This document shows, one piece after another, positions 11,587 to 22,953 of a DNA stretch of 64,000 nt. The notes under the pieces are model-generated. The model had not been told where the DNA came from, ran no database searches, and worked only from the letters and a program-made list of their open reading frames with translations. This DNA comes from Malania oleifera (taxonomy: Eukaryota > Streptophyta > Magnoliopsida > Santalales > Ximeniaceae). The stretch covers positions 90,937,191 through 91,001,190 of the forward strand of contig NC_080423.1 in NCBI RefSeq assembly GCF_029873635.1, given 5' to 3'. Both the position numbers and the translations under genes were made by a program. Numbering within the stretch: the first letter of the stretch is position 1; each line of letters begins with the position of its first letter.

Positions 11587-14115
11587 TTCTTCTCCTAAAG
11601 CTTCTAGCTTCAGGAGATTTAAATGTTTTTAAGTTTCCTTTCTTCTTCTTCTTTTCTTTTCCGCAGCTCTGAACTCTCTCTCTCTCTCTCCTCTCATTCT
11701 CTCTCCCTCTCTCCTCAATTTCGTGACGAATTTTCTCCCGATTGAAAATCTGAAGATACCGCTGGACTCCATTATCCGCTACCGTCATTTCTACCAGAGC
11801 AGATCGGTGGTAGGAGCGGCGTAGGTGTATCCCCTCAGGTAAGTCAATTTCCTCTTTTTCTTTAATTTTTTACGAATTATAAGCCCAATTGACGAACGGA
11901 CACCACCACGAGAATTTAAGGATGATTCTCTGCAAGTCTAGTAGGACGGAATTCTCGTGGGGGTGTCGGGCCAAAACCCCAAATTTGGGGTACGGGGGTT
12001 ATTAAGGGGCTTATTTTTAATTAATTAGCATTAATTTAGAAATGATAAAATATTGAGCATCTAGGGTTGAAGTAGGATTTCTGGAATTTAGGACCCAGGT
12101 GAGCGCCACAGGTATAATTTTGGGACCCGCAGCCAAAATTCAGAAAATTAAGTGGGGGTGTTAAATATAGTTTAAATATTAATTTGAGGTATATGGAGCC
12201 TAGGGAAGACTAGATGAGTACTATTTTTAAAAAATAGATTAATTAATTTGGAAAAAATGCAAATTGCAGGAGTTGAATTTTGAGCACCAAGGGCATAGGA
12301 TTTGGGATTCTTACGGGGCTCTCAGTAAGCCAGGTAAGGGGAATAAATTATAATAGTATTTTTATGAAAATTATGGGTTGAGAAATATGTGAAAATGGCG
12401 TATGTTATTTTACCTGAAATTTATTATGATATAAATATTAGATGAAATTTGTGTGGCATATGATTTATATTGAGAAATGTTTAAACTGGGTTAGATGATT
12501 TACCCTGTGAAATATGTGATACTGAAATGTGCTTTAATATGAGAATTGAAATGTAGGAAAATGATGAAAGTGAAATGTGCAAGAAATGTATTCTTTGAGA
12601 AAATGAAGAAAGGTGAAATATGGAAATGTGTTTTGAGAAATATTGAGTAATTGTGAAATAAGATATGTATATGATAGTATGAGATGAGTTGAATTATGAA
12701 CTGAGAAAATATCATTTAAATGATGAAATGTGTTGAGAATGCTGATATTGAAATCTGAATATATGAAATGAAAATATTGCAATGTTAATTCTGCAATATG
12801 AAAATGAAAAACGTGGAAACACGTGAAATATGAATGATAAAATGCCAATACCGCATAATAATTGCGGGTATGTGGTGGTAAATCCTATTGGATGATTATG
12901 ATATTGAGCACGGTACCGTTGCTAGTGGTGTTAGTGCAACCACACGGACTCTTGGAGCGTGTAGCGTGACAGTCGATTGTGCAATTTTGTAGGGTTGTTA
13001 AGCCCCCTGAGTCAGAATTAGGGTTATAGGCCAGCCAGTCGTACTACAAACACGATATGTGATATGATATTTGATCTAACCAGGTCGGCCAACCGCGGTT
13101 AGATCCAGTCTTCAGACCGCACAACCGTGACCATGGGGGGAAGCATGACATGGATAGAAAGATCCTCAGGGTGGCCATGAGTTACAGACGCGATGTTGGT
13201 ATTTGATACCAAGGATACTCATGAGTCGGAAAGTAAAATGAAAATGGAAAGTGAAAGAATGATAAAATTGGCTACAATGAGAAATAAAAGAAAGAATGAA
13301 AATTGAGAAATAAAGAATGATAAAATTGAGAAATGGAACCGTGTGAGTTGATAATATACATATTTGAGGCAAAGTGAAACTCTCCGCCTGAGGGCTTGCT
13401 GAGTAAGGTGAGTGCCTTGATAGGTATCAGATGTGGCCATACGAATTTGCATAACGTATTAGGGCAGAGGGAAGCTACTTGTATGGGAGGGTAATCTTCC
13501 CTATTCTCAGGAACTTTGCGGTAAATATGTGTTGGAAATTATTGAATTTGAGAAATGATTTTAAAGCTTATAAAAGCTTGTGTTGTATATCTATATGATT
13601 ATGAGAATGTGTATATTAGGGTATTTTCTCAGATGAAGCAATGATTTGAAAAGTAAAGTGTATTATAATTGAACTCATATGACCACATACTGTAAATAAT
13701 TTATTCCTTCTTACTGAGATGTGTCTCACCCAATTTATCTAAATTTTTCAGGGAACAGAGACTGATTGGGTGATAGAGCTTCGTGATAGTAGGGAGCTGG
13801 AATCTTGATATATAGGGTGAGTTTGGACTAGGGTGGTGTGATTCCCTAGGGTTGTATTATTTTTGAGTATGAAATAGTATTTTGTAAATATGTATGTTAA
13901 TACTCTGGATATTGTATTTTTGATGTTATAAATATATTGTCTTCGGCTGTTAGGTTGAATAAATAAAAAAACTTTTTACCTGGTACCCAATGCGGGTCGG
14001 GTTGTATGAATGATAGTAGGATTGTTGACGTGGCCGATTTGTGAATGTTATGGATGACGTGTGATTATTTATTTATTATTAAGGAAAAAAATTGTACGAT
14101 AATTGGGGCGTCACA
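11333..14115 (+). repeat. G1 3' LTR (2783 bp)
   Basis: Begins TATAATAATCCC (TG changed to TA) and ends GGCGTCACA, followed by the TGCTA duplication. It aligns along its whole length with 1146-3904, with scattered substitutions and differences in its (AAT)n/(ATT)n tracts. At 11386-11442 an (AAT)n run is followed directly by (ATT)n, which forms an inverted repeat absent from the 5' LTR. Confidence 0.92.
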
Positions 14116-14120
14116 TGCTA

Positions 14121-14890
14121 AGTATTGGGTTTTATTTGGTAGTATATTTGGGTAGTTGAAGCTTATAACTATATCTATAATTGTTGGTGTTAGTGAACTA
14201 CTTGATAGAGTAGAGTTGGGTGTAATTGATGAAGTTACAGTAATGAAATGGGGTACTTCATTACCGAATCCCGATCATATAGATGCAGCAACTGTTAGTG
14301 CCGTAGCTTTTTCGTGGTTTAATGGGAAAATAATTGTAGTGCCATGCTGGAGTGTAAACAAGAAAGTAATATTTACCCAATTCATATCAGAGGAAAGAAG
14401 AAGAATATTTTTTAAATAGGGAGCTCTTGCCTTTTTTAGAAGGATTTGAATTTTAAAAAATCTCATAGTGATTGATAGATTGATGATTCAGAAAGAAAAG
14501 CATATATTATTAAAGCAGGAGCAGTCAATTTGTCAAAAATATTGAGGCTAAACTACTAAGGAATCAATACTTTTTTTGTTCAATTGCTCATATAAAGAAA
14601 TTAAATGCACAAACAGAAACTTCAATAGATCATAGATTAGGAAGCATCTAATGAATTTGTAGATGATCTTGACCTCAACTCGTTTATAGTTGGTTGATCT
14701 CATCTATAGGCAAATAATGATGAACATAGGATAGTAGCTCAACTAAGTATGCATTGTCAATTTGAAGATGTCAATTTATTTGTGTAAGGTACAAATAGGA
14801 TCAACTAAAGTTAGGGAATAAGACAAAATAATGTCAACCATTTAGCTTCCTAGATTAAATATAAGAATTAATATTATGGGGTAGATGTTT
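14121..14890. other. Intergenic DNA, no gene recognised
   Basis: Nothing convincing is seen. An 87-codon open frame at 14156-14419 (+) has no recognisable motif and no promoter or splice context. The segment may be eroded repeat DNA. Confidence 0.5.
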
Positions 14891-15195
14891 AATTTAGATT
14901 GGATGTGAGAATGAATGTTGGAAGTTGAAGGGGTGGGTGTTTAATTTTGACTTATGCATCACAAAACATAGAAATGAAATTTTAATTTTTGTCACTTTAA
15001 GAACTACCATGGTATTACCTTTAATAATTTAGATTGGACGTGAGAATGAATGTTGGAAGTCGAAGGGCATGGGCGTTTAATTTTGGTTTTTGGGATATAT
15101 GCAAAATTACAAACTTTATGAATGCATGGCAAAGGATAGAAATGAAATTTCAATTTTTGTCACTTTAAGAATTACCATGATATTTCCTCTAGTTT
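14891..15195. repeat. Imperfect direct duplication, unit about 135-165 bp
   Basis: The first copy starts at 14891 and the second at 15026, each opening AATTTAGATTGGA. Shared internal blocks include TGAGAATGAATGTTGGAAGT and TTTTTGTCACTTTAAGAA. The second copy carries a short extra segment near 15090-15115. No coding content. Confidence 0.8.
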
Positions 15196-15329
15196 TTGTT
15201 TATGTTTGATTTGTTTGGTTTTGATTCCATATAGACATGTTTAATATTGGTTTATTTGGATTATTGTATTGGTATTTGTTTATTGGTTTTGATGCATGGG
15301 ATGGTTTTTATTGTTTATATGTAAATCCC

Positions 15330-15400
15330 ATGTGTCATGCTTGTACCATGATTTTCCTCCGCCATAAGCGAGGACTATCAATAAAATTGGGGTTCCGTTA
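15330..15400 (+). repeat. Possible relic of a G1-like element 3' end
   Basis: The stretch TTTTCCTCCGCCATAAGCG followed by AGGACTATCAATAAAATTG resembles the G1 segment at about 11218-11258 (TTCCTCTTCCATAAGTGAGG, then AATAAAATTG), which lies between the chromodomain and the polypurine tract. This suggests an old, mostly eroded related insertion. The match is by eye only. Confidence 0.45.
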
Positions 15401-16227
15401 AAAAAATTTAATTAGTGTATTAATTGAATTATAATTTCTATTTAGAGACACAAATGTTAGATTTGATGATCTTGTCAAACTTGGAAGCCAACAAATATCG
15501 ATCGAGTACTCGCTGAGCTAACTGAGCATGCAAGAAATAGTTAGTTCACACAAAGAAATTGAGGCCAAGTCCATAATAGCTTAGCTAAGGAAGAAGATAA
15601 AGAAAGTTGAGACAAACTTCACAAAAATCATTTCAAATTAAATCAATTATCCTAACAAGAAGATGCCAAAGATACCCTATCTTGGTGGTATGCCTTGGTA
15701 ATGGATAAACCCAGCCAAAACAAGTATCATCATAAATATATACATGCTCATTGCATTCACACAGATCAAAAAATATTTGTGCATGGAAGATGCTCCCTGC
15801 AATTGACACCTACCTATTTCAAATTGTAAACGCACATATGATATATAAATAAGCGACAAATACTAAAAAGATAAGTAAATATGCACGTGCTATGGGTAAA
15901 TTTACATTCTTTCTTAAATTAGTCTCCCATTTGAATAAAAAATTATAAGTTTTAAGCTTGAATTATCCCTATCAAGAAACACATGAACTGTTCATTACAA
16001 ATAACTACATAGTATGAATTATGAGCTAGCTAGACGGATTGGTAGGTGTTGTGAAAAGCCATCCTAAAATTATGCACACCCACACAACAAATATGAAATA
16101 GAAAAAAAAATCAAAGAACAGAAAAAACAGAATGAATTTACAGGGTTCAACGTTGTGTTCACGGAGCTCCTGTGGAGTTTCCATTATATTACATGACAAA
16201 AATTATCTTAGTTGTTAAACTCTTGAT

Positions 16228-16267
<40 letters not shown>

Positions 16268-16768
16268 GTATACATATATATATATATATATATTAAATTT
16301 TATGTGAAAATCTTAAAATATTCTATGATAATGTATACAATTACATTATGCCCAAGTGATTCAAACGTAACACATTGCAACGAGCTACCCCTATCTCACC
16401 ACCAGCTCAGTTCGATTTGTATAAACAAATTTTACATTATAACCCTTTTAAATATGACTATATGAGTTATAACTTAATAGTAGGAAAAGGGGAAAAAATG
16501 AAAAATGACTGATCCCCAACTTGCCAACCAATGAAGTGTGAAGGCTAATATGAATGCATTGGCAGAGCATTCAATGGATTGTGTGTGTAAATGGAGTTTA
16601 CAAGTTCCTACCTCCTTACCACGCTTCTGTCATAAAGCGGTGCCAGTATGGTTCCCATCTTCCTCCTCCTGCTACGGCAGCATGGCATTGAATTCACCCC
16701 AACTACCTGCCAATCCTTCCATGCATTACACCACACTATCTTTTGTGTTCACACTCACCACTTCCCAC
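15401..16768. other. Intergenic DNA upstream of nsLTP, with (TA)n tracts
   Basis: No gene is recognised. Two (TA)n runs lie at about 16231-16263 and 16275-16292. The stretch 16500-16768 is less AT-rich and presumably holds the proximal promoter of the lipid-transfer protein gene. Peptides encoded by short frames here are not conserved-looking. Confidence 0.6.
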
Positions 16769-16776
16769 TATATAAT
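16769..16776 (+). promoter_or_regulatory. Candidate TATA box of the nsLTP gene
   Basis: TATATAAT lies 133 bases before the proposed ATG, giving a leader of about 100 nt, which is normal for this gene class. It is inferred from sequence and position only. Confidence 0.6.
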
Positions 16777-16908
16777 CCACAACCCTCTCGCTGCCTTCCG
16801 CATTACTCCTCATTTGCAGCCAAACAGTAATTAAGCCACAGGCGCTATATACAAATCTATAGCTAGCTAGTTTTCTGACTCTTGTTTGATCCGGAAGGAA
16901 AACAGATC

Positions 16909-17256
16909 ATGGCTGCCCCGGGAGTGCTGAAGTTGGTCTGTGCGGTGGTCATGTGCGCGGCGGTGGTGGCGCCGTGGGCGGAAGCTGCCATGTCGTGCGG
17001 GGACGTTACGCAGCGGCTGGCCCCCTGCTTGACGTACCTGCAGAATGGTGGGGCGGTGCAGCCCACCTGCTGTGGCGGGATTAAGACCCTGCTCAGCGCC
17101 GCGAAGGCAACAGTGGACCGCCAGACGGCCTGCAAGTGCATGAAATCAACCGCCATGAACATCCCCAGCATCAAGCTCAACTTCGCCGCTCAGCTCCCCG
17201 GAAAATGCGGCGTCAACATTCCTTACGCCATCAGCCCCTCCACCGACTGTTCCAAG

Positions 17257-17350
<94 letters not shown>

Positions 17351-17407
17351 GATGCATACATAATATAAATCATATATATTTTGGCGTTGCTATGCAGAGT
17401 GAAGTAA
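16909..17407 (+). CDS. Type-1 non-specific lipid-transfer protein (nsLTP1), two exons
   Basis: Proposed coding exons are 16909-17255 and 17398-17407, giving 118 residues. The start is the ATG in ACAGATCATGGC. Residues 1-26 form a hydrophobic signal peptide ending AEA, so the product is secreted. The mature part has the eight-cysteine pattern C-C-CC-CXC-C-C of plant LTPs, with typical spacing and size (about 92 residues). In this family four disulfides form a helical fold around a lipid-binding tunnel, and the proteins act in the cell wall in cuticle deposition or defence. The gene end depends on splicing: donor AA/GTACCT at 17256 and acceptor TGCAG at 17397 give the last residues CSKVK and a TAA stop. 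This matches the usual nsLTP1 intron position just before the stop. Without splicing the frame runs into a long Ser-Leu repeat. It is the only intact-looking host gene here. Confidence 0.92.
17256..17397 (+). repeat. nsLTP intron, dominated by a (CT)n microsatellite
   Basis: A 142-bp intron inferred from the GT/AG ends and the conserved protein C-terminus. Bases 17259-17348 are an uninterrupted CT dinucleotide run (about 44 repeats) starting three bases inside the donor. Only about 50 bases of other sequence remain before the acceptor. Confidence 0.85.
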
Positions 17408-17708
17408 AGATGATGGGCGATAGATCGAGCGGTTTCAGGGCAGAGGAAATAGTTTCCGTGAGAATAAGACGAAAGTACGACGTTGAGTCCGGACTGGTTC
17501 CCCATCGGCGATTGTTACTCCTTCTCCTCCTCCTCTTCTTCTTCTTCTTCTTCTTCTTCTTCTTCTTCTTCTTCTTCTAGGTATTGTGTTTATGTACTCC
17601 TCTGCTGGTCGACCTTCTATATATATGTTACCACTGTTATGTCTGCAAAATCTCTCTCTCTCTCTCTCTCTCTCTGTTCACCGCCATCAAGTACACACAT
17701 CAAGTTAT
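17408..17708 (+). other. nsLTP 3' region with (CTT)n and (CT)n tracts
   Basis: Presumed 3' untranslated and flanking DNA. It contains a CTT tract (about 17534-17577) and a CT tract (17651-17675). No canonical AATAAA occurs before the Copia-1 LTR begins at 17709. The first one on this strand is at 17848-17853, inside that LTR. Confidence 0.6.
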
Positions 17709-17936
17709 TGTTAAAATAGAAGGAAGAGATGTGTGTATTCACTTGATCCCAAACACGAGTACAAAGGAGTATTTATAGGTATAACATGACTCTTGAACAT
17801 TTAGATTCATGAACCCAACTAATTACATGAATCTCAAATAATTGTTTAATAAATGAATTACAATTAAGATGCTAACATTGAACTTGCACATACATGAACT
17901 AAGACATGAATGTATTAATTTAAATTAATCTCAACA
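17709..17936 (-). repeat. Copia-1 3' LTR and adjacent polypurine tract
   Basis: On the plus strand it begins TGTTAAAATAG and ends TCTCAACA, so on the minus strand it runs TGTTGAGA to TAACA. The next bases (17937-17951), read on the minus strand, are the purine run AAATTAAGGGGGAG, the expected copia polypurine tract. A TATA-like TATAAATA lies on the minus strand at about 17767-17774. No matching 5' LTR was found in the window. Confidence 0.8.
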
Positions 17937-17959
17937 CTCCCCCTTAATTTGAAATTTTC

Positions 17960-19200
17960 TTCCTCACTTTAGGACTTACTCACAACCTTTGAAAATCTTC
18001 AAATTTAAAATGTTTCGTAAAAATATCCGCAACTTGATCTTCACTGCTTCACTCTTTACATATTTGAGCTCTACTTCCTTTTTAGTAATGCACTCTCTAT
18101 TGAAATGATACCTTACATCTATTGTTTGCCTTGATCATGAAAACTAGATTTTTAGCTAATGCTTGTGCAAACTTGTTGTCAATGCAAATTTCAGTGGTTT
18201 CTTCTTTTGGCAAATAAAGTTTCTTCAATAAACTCCTAAGCCAAATAGCATGACAAGCACAAGAAGTTGTAGCCACATATTTAGATTCACACGTAGAAAG
18301 TGTGACTACAATGGATTGCTTCTTAGAATTCCATGCAATAGCACAACCACCCATGAAAAATACGAAACCTGTAGTACTCTTTCTATCATCAATATCTCTC
18401 ACAAAGTCACTATCACAAAATCCAACAAGTTTGAAACTGTTGGAGGGAGAATAAAATAGCCCAAACTCAATTGTACCTTTTAGATGCCGAAAATTCTTTT
18501 AGCAGCTTTTACGTGAGTAGAAGAAGGAGCTTCCATAAAACGACTGAATACCCCAACTGCAAAAAGAATACCAGACCTCATGCTTGTCAAATATCTCAAA
18601 CTTCCTACAAGACTTTTGTACATGGTAGGATTTTCCTTCTCCCAATCATCAAATTTTGACAACTTCATTCCACACTCCATGGTTGTACTCACGGGATTGC
18701 AATCAAGCATCGATCATGAACCTTTTCAACACTTCACTTGCATAGCCTTCTTGTGAAATAAAAACTCCATCCTCCATTTGCTTCACTTCTAGGCCCAAAT
18801 AATATGATGTGAGCCCTATGTCAGTCATCTCAAACTCAAGTGACATACCTTTCTTCAAATCTTCAAACAAGCTTGGATTATTACTAGTGAAAACAAGATA
18901 ATCCATGTAAAGGCAAACAAGTAACATATCACCATTGTCAAAATGTTTAACATAAAGAGTGAGCTTATGACAGCAATATTATGAACAAACCCATTCTTTT
19001 GGAAGTATGTATCAATCCGACTATTCCATGCTCTTGGTTCTTGTTTTAATCCATACAATATTTTCTTAAACCTAAAGACTTTACCTTTATGTCCTTTCAC
19101 CACAAAGCCAATTGGTTGTTCAACATAGACTTCCTCTTCAAGATAGCCATTTAGAAAAGGTAGACTTTGCATCAAATTGATAGATCTTCCATTTCATTTA
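17960..19200 (-). pseudogene. pol: Copia-1 reverse transcriptase and RNase H, broken
   Basis: RNase H is at 18097-18402, with the copia-typical DRKSTTGFVFFMGG and WNSKKQ segments. RT pieces are at 18480-19175, including YGLKQEPRAWNSRID. The catalytic YVDD box reads YMDY (18898-18909), so the second catalytic Asp is Tyr. Multiple frame changes separate the pieces. RT would copy the RNA genome and RNase H would degrade it; here neither is functional. Confidence 0.87.
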
Positions 19201-20830
19201 TGTTTCCAAATAAATAAACAAACCAATTGTCTCCATACAAGCAGCAGGTGCAAAAACTTCTTCATAGCCTACTCCATGTTTTTGCTTGTAGCCTTTAGCA
19301 ACGAGCCTTGCTTTACACCTCTCCACTTCTCCTTTTGAGTTCTTCTTTGCTTTGTAGACCTATTTGAATCCAATAGCTTCATAATCCTTGGGAAGAGTTG
19401 ATAACTCCCAAGTATCATTCTTCTAAATTGTTTTGATTTCTTCCTCCATGGCTCACCTCCACCTTTTGTCATCCATAGCATCTTCAAAGCTTAATTGCTC
19501 ACCATCTACCAAGAGACAACAAATTATTTCATAATTAGTGACTTATTCAGTTTCATCATAAATATAAAGAGTACTCCTTTTTCATCCACTATCACTAATT
19601 GAACTTTCTTGATGAATAGAAGAAGTAGGAGAAGGAGGTGGAGTTGAATCTTGAATAGGTATTATGCTATATTCCTCTTCATCATTAAAGTACGAAAAGA
19701 AATCAAATGCTTGTTCTTCTTGTTCCTCCCAATTCCACCTTGCTTCTTCATCAAATTTAACATCTCGACTTATAACGATCTTGCCATTGCTTGGATTGTA
19801 CAACTTGTACCCTTTGGAATTTAAATCATAGCCAATGAAGACATGCTTAACACTACAATCATTAGGCTTGGATCTTTCTTGTTGTGGCACATAAACATAT
19901 GCATGCAATATTGCTTCCAATTAAAAGATCCGCAAATGAGCAATACTAGGCTTTCTTCTACTCTATGCTTCTTTTGGAGTTTGATCTTTTACATTATTAG
20001 TTGGACACCTGTTAGACAAGTAAACTACACAAGAAACAACTTCTGCCCAAAATTCCTTGGGCATATTTTTTGCTTTCAACATGAATTAGACCATATTAAG
20101 AATGATTTTGTTTTTCCTCTCCACAACACCATTTTGCTTGAATTTGGAATTGTTAAAGGATGACGAATTCCATATAATTCACAAAATTCATTAAACTCCT
20201 TGGAAGTGAATTCGCCTCCTCTAATGGACCTCAAAGATTTAATTTTGTAGTCACTTCATTTTCTACAAGAGTCTTGAAATTTTTAAATGCTTAAAATGCT
20301 TTTTATTTTTGCTTGAGAAAATAAACCCAAGTTTTTTTTTGATATAATGATCAATGAAAACTAAGAAATATTTATTCTTATGGAACGATGGTGGATTGAT
20401 TGGTCCACACACATCTGTATGAACAAGTTGAAGTGGCTCCATTGCTTTTGACGTAGCTCTTTTTGGAAAATTTCTTCTTGAATGCTTTCCAAGGAGATAT
20501 GCTTCCCACAAATGATGTTGATGGTTGATGGAGGGCATTCCATTCACCATGTGTTTGTCTACTACTAAGACTTTAAGTGCTCCAAAATTCAAGTTGCCAA
20601 GTCTCATGTGCCAACACCATGCTTCATTTTTCACGCTCACTTTCAAGCATTTTGCTTCAATTGTCATGAGATTTAGCATAAACATCCTTTTATTCGACAT
20701 GATCACTTTAGCAATCCAATTAGAATATTGATCTCTAAGACAAAGATATCGATCTTTCATGTGAATTTCATACCCCTTTTCAAGGAGTTGTCCCAAACTT
20801 AAGATGTTACTTTTCAATTTTTGCACATAA
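19201..20830 (-). pseudogene. pol: Copia-1 integrase and linker to RT, broken
   Basis: 20263-20826 holds the end of the protease region, the GAG-pre-integrase region (WHMRLGNLN, then GKHSRRNFP) and the first catalytic Asp segment (LVHTDVCGP). The rest of the core is degraded between about 19925 and 20290. 19582-19920 carries the integrase C-terminal segment (KHVFIGYDLNSKGYKLYNP) and an acidic linker. 19269-19487 is the linker towards RT, out of frame. Confidence 0.83.
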
Positions 20831-21559
20831 TAGACATCATTAACAAGAATATGGCTCCGAGATTTTGAAATAATAAAAATGGTACCTTTCCCACATATTT
20901 GAATCTTTGAAGAGTCTCCAAATCAAACATTCCCATTCACCTTCTCTTCAAGTGTGAAAATTTTTTCTTTATCTCCATCCATGTGATTGCTTGCTCCATT
21001 GTCTAAGAACGACGAGTGTTTGTCATCATTCTACTCATTTTTGAATGCTAGAACACAGAGCGGGATCTACGGTTTCTTACTTGTCATCTACTAGAATGGT
21101 TTTTTCCTCTACATCATTAGGAGGACTATAACATTCCTAAGAATAATGCCGAAATTTGTGACAATTGTAACATTTAATATGAGACTTGTCATACCTCCAC
21201 TCATTCATTATAGGATCATTTCCTCTTCCTCTTTCTCCTGCTCATTCACGACTTCTATGTGATTGATAGCCCCTTTCATCATTTTTGAAATTATCATGAT
21301 AATTTCTACCTCTCACTCCTCTTCCACAACCATTACCATGACCACGTCCTCACCCTTTTTGGCTCCTTTCATGCACCTTGATCATCTTTGAGAGAGAACG
21401 TAGTTTTGAGAACTTGTTCCAATGGTTCATATTGACTCCTCTTGATCTTGTCTTCACGGGCTCGTAAAGAGCCTTCTAATTGCTCAAGGGTCATGGAGTC
21501 TAGATCTTTGGACTCCTTGATGACACACACCATATAATCAAATTTTGGAGTTAGGGAAC
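20831..21559 (-). pseudogene. gag-pol: Copia-1 gag C-terminus and protease, broken
   Basis: Minus-strand reading from 21559 gives the gag segment PKFDYMVCVIKESKDL and a charged helix. A CCHC knuckle follows at 21131-21172 with one internal stop. Next is the protease region with the catalytic D-N-G-A-S loop (Asp at 21001-21003). The gag C-terminus is continuous with 28057-28146 once Copia-2 is removed. Several stops are present. Confidence 0.82.
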
Positions 21560-21806
21560 TGTTAAAACTAAGAGAAGAAAAAAAGAGTTGTAAATAACTT
21601 ATGTATTCTTTGTATGTATGAAACTGTACAAGGGCTATTCTTTTATAGGTGAAGGAGGCAAGCTCACAAAGGTAAATCATTAATGACATTAATGCTAATC
21701 ACACAAATCATGCTTTAATTACACAAATCATGGAGATTGACCAAATCATGGAGATTGGTCAATCAACTCAATTAGGGAGATATGCTAACCCCCCCCCCCC
21801 CCTCAA
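21560..21806 (-). repeat. Copia-2 3' LTR (21560-21790) and polypurine tract
   Basis: Nearly identical to 27845-28056 but with an extra block near 21700-21730 (a repeat of ACACAAATCATG). The following run of C on the plus strand (about 21789-21802), read as G on the minus strand, is an unusually pure polypurine tract, and the terminal A of the LTR appears lost at this junction. Confidence 0.88.
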
Positions 21807-21895
21807 ACTCATCAAGGTGGTATCGAAGATGCCAACTGGAGTTTGAAAACTAAAGCATGATGGTGACTAGGTGGATGAGCCTTCGTGAAGATATC

Positions 21896-22883
21896 TGATT
21901 ACGCGTCAAAACTACGTAATTGGGCATCTTAACCCGGGCTTTACGATTTATATTTTTAATTAAATGTCCAAAATTGTCCAATATTTTAATAAAGTGCCAA
22001 AATCATCATTCTTGAACTTTATTGCACTATTTATGATGTTTTGGTAATTTTTTGTTGCAAGAAAAATCTCAGAAACCAAAACTGACACTTGTTCGTATTT
22101 CATGCATAACTTTTCCGTCCAAGCTCCGATCGAGACGATTCAAATTTTTGGAGAAAGAGAAAATGATTATCTATAACTTTCGTGTTTTGAGTTTTGTGAT
22201 AAACGGGCTCCATAAGAGCCAGATTTGTGATGAACAGAGAACGAAAAAAAAAAATGAAAAAAATATAATAATTCAAGTCCTTTCAAACGGGCTGGGTCAG
22301 ATTCATCTTGGCTGGATCCGGGTCTAGGGCTTTCCCCCCTATCCTTTAAATTTCCTTCTCTTCCTCCCCCTGTGCAGGCAGCCCGAGGGCTCCTCATTCT
22401 CTCCTTCTCTTCCTCTTCTTCTTCTTCTTCTTCCTCTTCTCTTTCCTTCTTCTTTCCCTTCTCTCTTCCTTAGCCCTTCTCTCCCTCTGCTCTCTCCCAA
22501 AAGTTCCTCTATTTTTCTTCTCTTCTCCCTCTGTTCTTCTCTTTTCTCAGCCCTTTGTATGTCCTCTTTCCTTTAGTCCCCCTTCCTCTCCATCCCAGCC
22601 AGACCTGCCATATCAGCAGCCCCTGCTAGAACACGAGACTTCCCCTCTACTGCAATTGAACACCAGACTCCCAGCTCCAGCACCCGAGCAGCCCCAGCCC
22701 AGCCATGCTCTAGGCCTCACTCTTCTCCTCCAGAAGAGTAGCAACACAGCAGCCCCCTGGTTGCTGCAACATCAGCTCCTACTGCGAGCACCAGATAGCA
22801 CCAGTGCAACCACTCCCACGGCCAACACAGCAGCCCCTGCTAGAACCCAAGACCACTGCTGCTGCAACTCCTTCAAGCTGCCC

Positions 22884-22953
<70 letters not shown>

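Larger units (their letters stand above)
1146..14115 (+). mobile_element. G1: Tekay/Del-type chromovirus LTR retrotransposon (Ty3/gypsy), decayed
   Basis: A full-length element flanked by the 5-bp duplication TGCTA (1141-1145 and 14116-14120). Order: 5' LTR, initiator-Met primer site, gag with CCHC knuckle, protease, reverse transcriptase, RNase H, integrase, chromodomain-like tail, polypurine tract, 3' LTR. The gag-pro-RT-RH-INT order and the C-terminal chromodomain-like segment indicate a gypsy chromovirus; the long LTRs and tail suggest Tekay/Del. Many in-frame stops (often where Gln or Trp is expected) and a broken integrase make it non-functional. A 2.35-kb antisense solo LTR interrupts the integrase. 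Without that insertion the element would be about 10.6 kb. Confidence 0.93.

Noticed and set aside
14156..14419. 87-residue open frame
   Set aside because: No recognisable motif, no promoter or splice context. Chance occurrence cannot be excluded, so it is not called a gene.
16882..17352. Single-exon lipid-transfer protein with a long Ser-Leu tail
   Set aside because: This reading needs a non-ATG start and runs through the CT tract. The conserved nsLTP1 intron position, GT/AG ends and the restored CSKVK terminus support a spliced 118-residue product from ATG 16909.
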